Shown here: piece by piece, positions 59,847-64,000 of the stretch
Position numbering within the stretch: position 1 is the stretch's first letter
How the letters are laid out: each line of letters opens with the position of its first letter
From: Gadus chalcogrammus
Lineage: Eukaryota > Chordata > Actinopteri > Gadiformes > Gadidae
Reading direction: 5' to 3'
Assembly: GCF_026213295.1 (NCBI RefSeq)
Contig: NC_079415.1
Coordinates: 25,940,363-26,004,362 of the forward strand
DNA: 64,000 bases
Translations under genes and position numbers: made by a program
Notes under the pieces: model-generated
Database searches by the model: none
What the model was told of the DNA's origin: nothing
What the model saw: only the letters and a program-made list of their open reading frames with translations

Positions 59847-60082
59847 TGGAGGCAGTAGCTCAGGAGGTAGGGGGTTGGCTGGTAACCCCAAGATTGTTAT
59901 TTTGATTCCCGGCTCCTCCTAGAGTGTCGAGGTGTCCCTGAGCAAGGCATCTCACCCTAACTGCTCCCGGTGAGCTGGCTGTCAACTTGCATGGTTGATT
60001 CCGCCGTCAGCGTGGGAATGTTTGGTTGAATGTCAGGGCAATATTGGAAAGTGCATTGGATTAAAGCACTATATAAATGCTA
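59847..60082 (+). mobile_element. tRNA-derived SINE
   Basis: The head ggcagtagctcaggaggtag fits an A box, and ttgattcccggctcctcc fits a diverged B box. The body has gtgtcgaggtgtccctgagc and gactgctcccg-like words. The 3' end (gtgcattggattaaagcact, atataaatgc) matches the L2-type tail motif, suggesting mobilisation by an L2 LINE. No intact tRNA fold is expected. Confidence 0.85.
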
Positions 60083-60624
60083 TCCTTTTGGCACAACCGA
60101 AAAGGGGAAGTATATAATATTTTTGCGGCTTTTAATCTCTGCCACGTAGGTTGGGCGTCATCGTGTTGCGGCTGTCCAGTGGGAGGGTTGTCTAAAATTT
60201 GAGAGAGAAATTCGAACATAAACACGACTATGTAAATGATGATATGAGTGACTCTGTCTTTATTTTTAAGTGTGTGTGTATGTGCGGGTGTATGTGACTG
60301 ATTGTTTGTCAGCTGTTAATCATGCTCTAAAGAATTTGTGAGATTTAACATGAAGGATCTGTGTCAACACCGTGACAAATAAAATAGCAATAGTATAAAA
60401 TCAGTAGTATTCATAGTAACATCAGGTGCAATGTGAGCATGTTTGTGTTTTGGCACATTGATTTTGAGGAGGATTTGGATGAATAGGTAAAGATTATTTA
60501 TTGAATCACCAGGATTTTATTTAACTGAAGACTGAAGCACAGATATTTGAGGTATAGGATACACATTGTAAAGCAACAATATGAACAGATTAAAAATTTT
60601 GAAATTGAATTTAAAGCTGAACTG
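60083..60624. other. Non-coding DNA containing direct repeat copy B
   Basis: 60,308-60,433 is the second copy of the 58,984-59,110 repeat. The remainder is unassigned. Confidence 0.6.
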
Positions 60625-61889
<1,265 letters not shown>

Positions 61890-64000
61890 GGCAACCACTG
61901 AGTTCAGTCCCACTATTTTCCAACAAGGCAGTGTATCTGTATCTCTCCAGTTATGCACTATAATCCTATAAACAATTTCCAGCATGTAAAAAAAAATTCG
62001 CCACATGACTGAATATTTGCCTTGGGGATATTTTCCGAGAATATATTTGAAATACTGCCACGATCTTTCCTGAGAACGATGCGTTTCCCCTTTTAACCAG
62101 CAGGGAGCGGTTTCCCACTATTTATTAAAGTGGAATCACCAGCGGCTCTTCTGGCTGTGGTCCATACAAAGATTTCTTGGACATAAAATTACGGTGAGAG
62201 AAATCTGTGTGTGTGCTTGTGTGTGTGTGTGTGCGTCTTTGTGTCAATAATGGCCTCCTTTTAAGCCACTTGCCATAATATGCCGAAAGCGAGCGGAAAT
62301 GGAGGTTGTCAGTTTTTTTGGTTTAAATGTAATTGAATAAGCTGGCCCTCGCTTTACGCCGGGAGAGAGGAGCCGATGTCGACGATATCCGTCTCGGCAC
62401 TATCAAAAAACTCTGCACGCTAACTGTACCCGGGCCATTAAGAAGAATAAATGGAATCCATACAATTCGCTCAATAAAGAAGTGCAATTTTGTGACAGTT
62501 ATGTGTTCTTACGCAAATATATGGAGCGGGCTTGCCCCCTCTGAGTGCCCACTAACTCAATTTCCACTTGTGTGTTTCTTCATCTGTGTGTTTAATGTCC
62601 ATTAAGACAGGGGGAAGATGGCAGCAACGAGACCTAATGGTGTCTTGTTTAAACAGTTCATACAGAAGAGAGCATGTGTTTCATTGGCCTCGTTAAAAGA
62701 CTGTTCTACTACCAGTAAGGAAGGAAATGAGTTTAACTCTTATCATCAGTTAGCCAGCAGAATCATCTTGGATTCACAGGAAGGGGAAACTTGTTTAAAG
62801 TGGTCGTAAACAAATTATTTCCGTTGATAAAATTTGCAGAAGGCCCCTGCCTTGAAACGAGACAGAGTATAAAAAGCAGGCTGAATTAATATAGTCCCTT
62901 TCAAGTCCCGTCTTTACACTTTGACAAAAAAAGAAAATAGATAACAAAGAGTCTCTACGCAAGAGGTCAAAGGTCCCCAGGGACGGCAGCCAATGAGAGC
63001 GTGTGACTCAGCAGTGACACCTCGCTGGAGCCAACCAAAACAGAGAGATTCTTGGCGCATCACAACTTGGCAAATTGGGAGACAGAAAAAACAAAAACAC
63101 AGAAAGGAAATGTTGTGCCAGAGCCCATAAAATATCCTCATTCAATTACACAGGAAGGGAAGCCTGCTCTTTTCAAGATAAGACAAATACAGTTAGTGCA
63201 ACTTTGTGTCTCTGGAAGAAAAGTTTGATTTCGCCTACTTCCAAAGCTTGTTTATAGCAAAGTAACAGTAGCCGGACATTTTTGGGAAAACTATTTTTCA
63301 ATATCTGGAAGTCATTTTGGGGTGATTATACTTTCATAAAAAGCGTTTTATTCAGGGTGTGAAACTCCCATTACTTCAGGGGGTTGAAACAAATATGGTT
63401 GTGATCAAGACCTTAAAACGTGATGCGTGGCTCTGTTAGAAGCCATGTATCTTTGATACAAATGTATTTGAAACAGTTTGTACTAACAGCGGCAGATAGA
63501 TCCACATATGGGGGCTGGAACGTCCACAGCCCAGCCCCGCTACAGAGACACTCGTTGGGGTCTGAGCCAACTGCCAGCCCCCCTGCTAATGGACATGCGT
63601 CCACACTCACACAAACCCACCCACAAACGCACACACGCACACACACACACACACACACACATGCACATACACACACACCGCTCGCACACGCACGCCCGTG
63701 GACACGCGCACACAGGCTCACTCTCACTGTGCACATAACGGCAGTCACATCCAATTTCTAACAACGCTCCCCACCATTCCAATGGTTCTCATTGGCTGTA
63801 ATTACCCCGATGATGATTAAGTTGCCACGGCGATGGGGGGAACTTTCAAAGAGCCACCCCCCACCCCCCACCCCCCTTGCCCTCTCACCCGACTACGTCA
63901 TTTATTTCCTCGGCCAGTTAAAATAAAATATTGTTTAATTCTATTTGTCCTTTGTATTTGATTGTGTTTTTGTCACGAGGCTATCATAAGCAGCCCGGCC
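61890..64000. other. Non-coding DNA with possible conserved blocks and microsatellites
   Basis: 62,240-62,600, 62,800-63,200 and 63,770-63,960 are repeat-free with balanced composition (for example ggccattaagaagaataaat, gctgtaattaccccgatgat). They resemble conserved non-coding elements. GT at 62,206-62,235 and CA at 63,600-63,690 separate them. No exon is recognised. Confidence 0.3.

Noticed and set aside
59847..59920. tRNA gene
   Set aside because: A and B box-like words are present, but the fold is damaged and the body and tail are those of a SINE.

Overview
The window looks like teleost fish DNA. It has no recognisable host protein-coding gene. It is a gene-poor stretch packed with DIRS-like retrotransposon sequence, L2-type LINE tails, hAT elements, a tRNA-derived SINE, elements with very long terminal inverted repeats, and an extreme density of AC/GT and CT/GA microsatellites. 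A gadiform such as a cod relative would fit the microsatellite load, but that is a weak inference.

Layout. 1-860: decayed hAT remnant. 860-11,212: inverted repeats about 1.2-1.3 kb long with their outer ends 10 kb apart (860-2,083 against 9,918-11,212). They enclose tandem repeats, a 5'-truncated L2 LINE (4,345-5,277), a DIRS scrap and inverted modules. 11,213-23,066: microsatellites, a 201-bp hAT element with perfect 8-bp TSD, a repeat family in three or more copies, an 870-bp hAT element with a BED-finger exon, a nearly full-length but frameshifted hAT transposase gene on the minus strand (17,251-19,634, one apparent intron), and a DIRS end plus gag scrap. 23,075-41,773: a nested composite bounded by CAACCTG.../...CAGGTTG ends and an exact 8-bp duplication (ttaacacc). 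It holds a hAT element, the split 5' part of an integrase-like gene, a 5.1-kb DIRS element (25,259-30,381) inside that gene, a foldback element and a second large inverted repeat (33,865-41,585). 41,782-47,736: mostly unique DNA with a minus-strand LINE C-terminal fragment and candidate conserved non-coding blocks. 47,745-56,234: an 8.5-kb palindrome with near-identical 3.5-kb arms and a 7-8-bp target duplication. 56,242-64,000: unique non-coding DNA, microsatellites, a SINE, and a hAT element nested in a palindromic element.

How the parts relate. Three sets of long inverted repeats share the terminal pattern CAAC..(A/G)GTC.C and internal modules but have different tips. Two show 7-8-bp target duplications. 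I read them as one family of non-autonomous long-TIR transposons. The integrase-like gene sits inside one of them. It could be a source of activity or merely trapped; the sequence does not decide this. The DIRS element is younger than the integrase gene it splits. It retains all expected structural parts (inverted terminal repeats, internal complementary region, Gag, RT, RNase H, MT-like domain, tyrosine recombinase), but its reading frames are broken and the recombinase has a large internal deletion.
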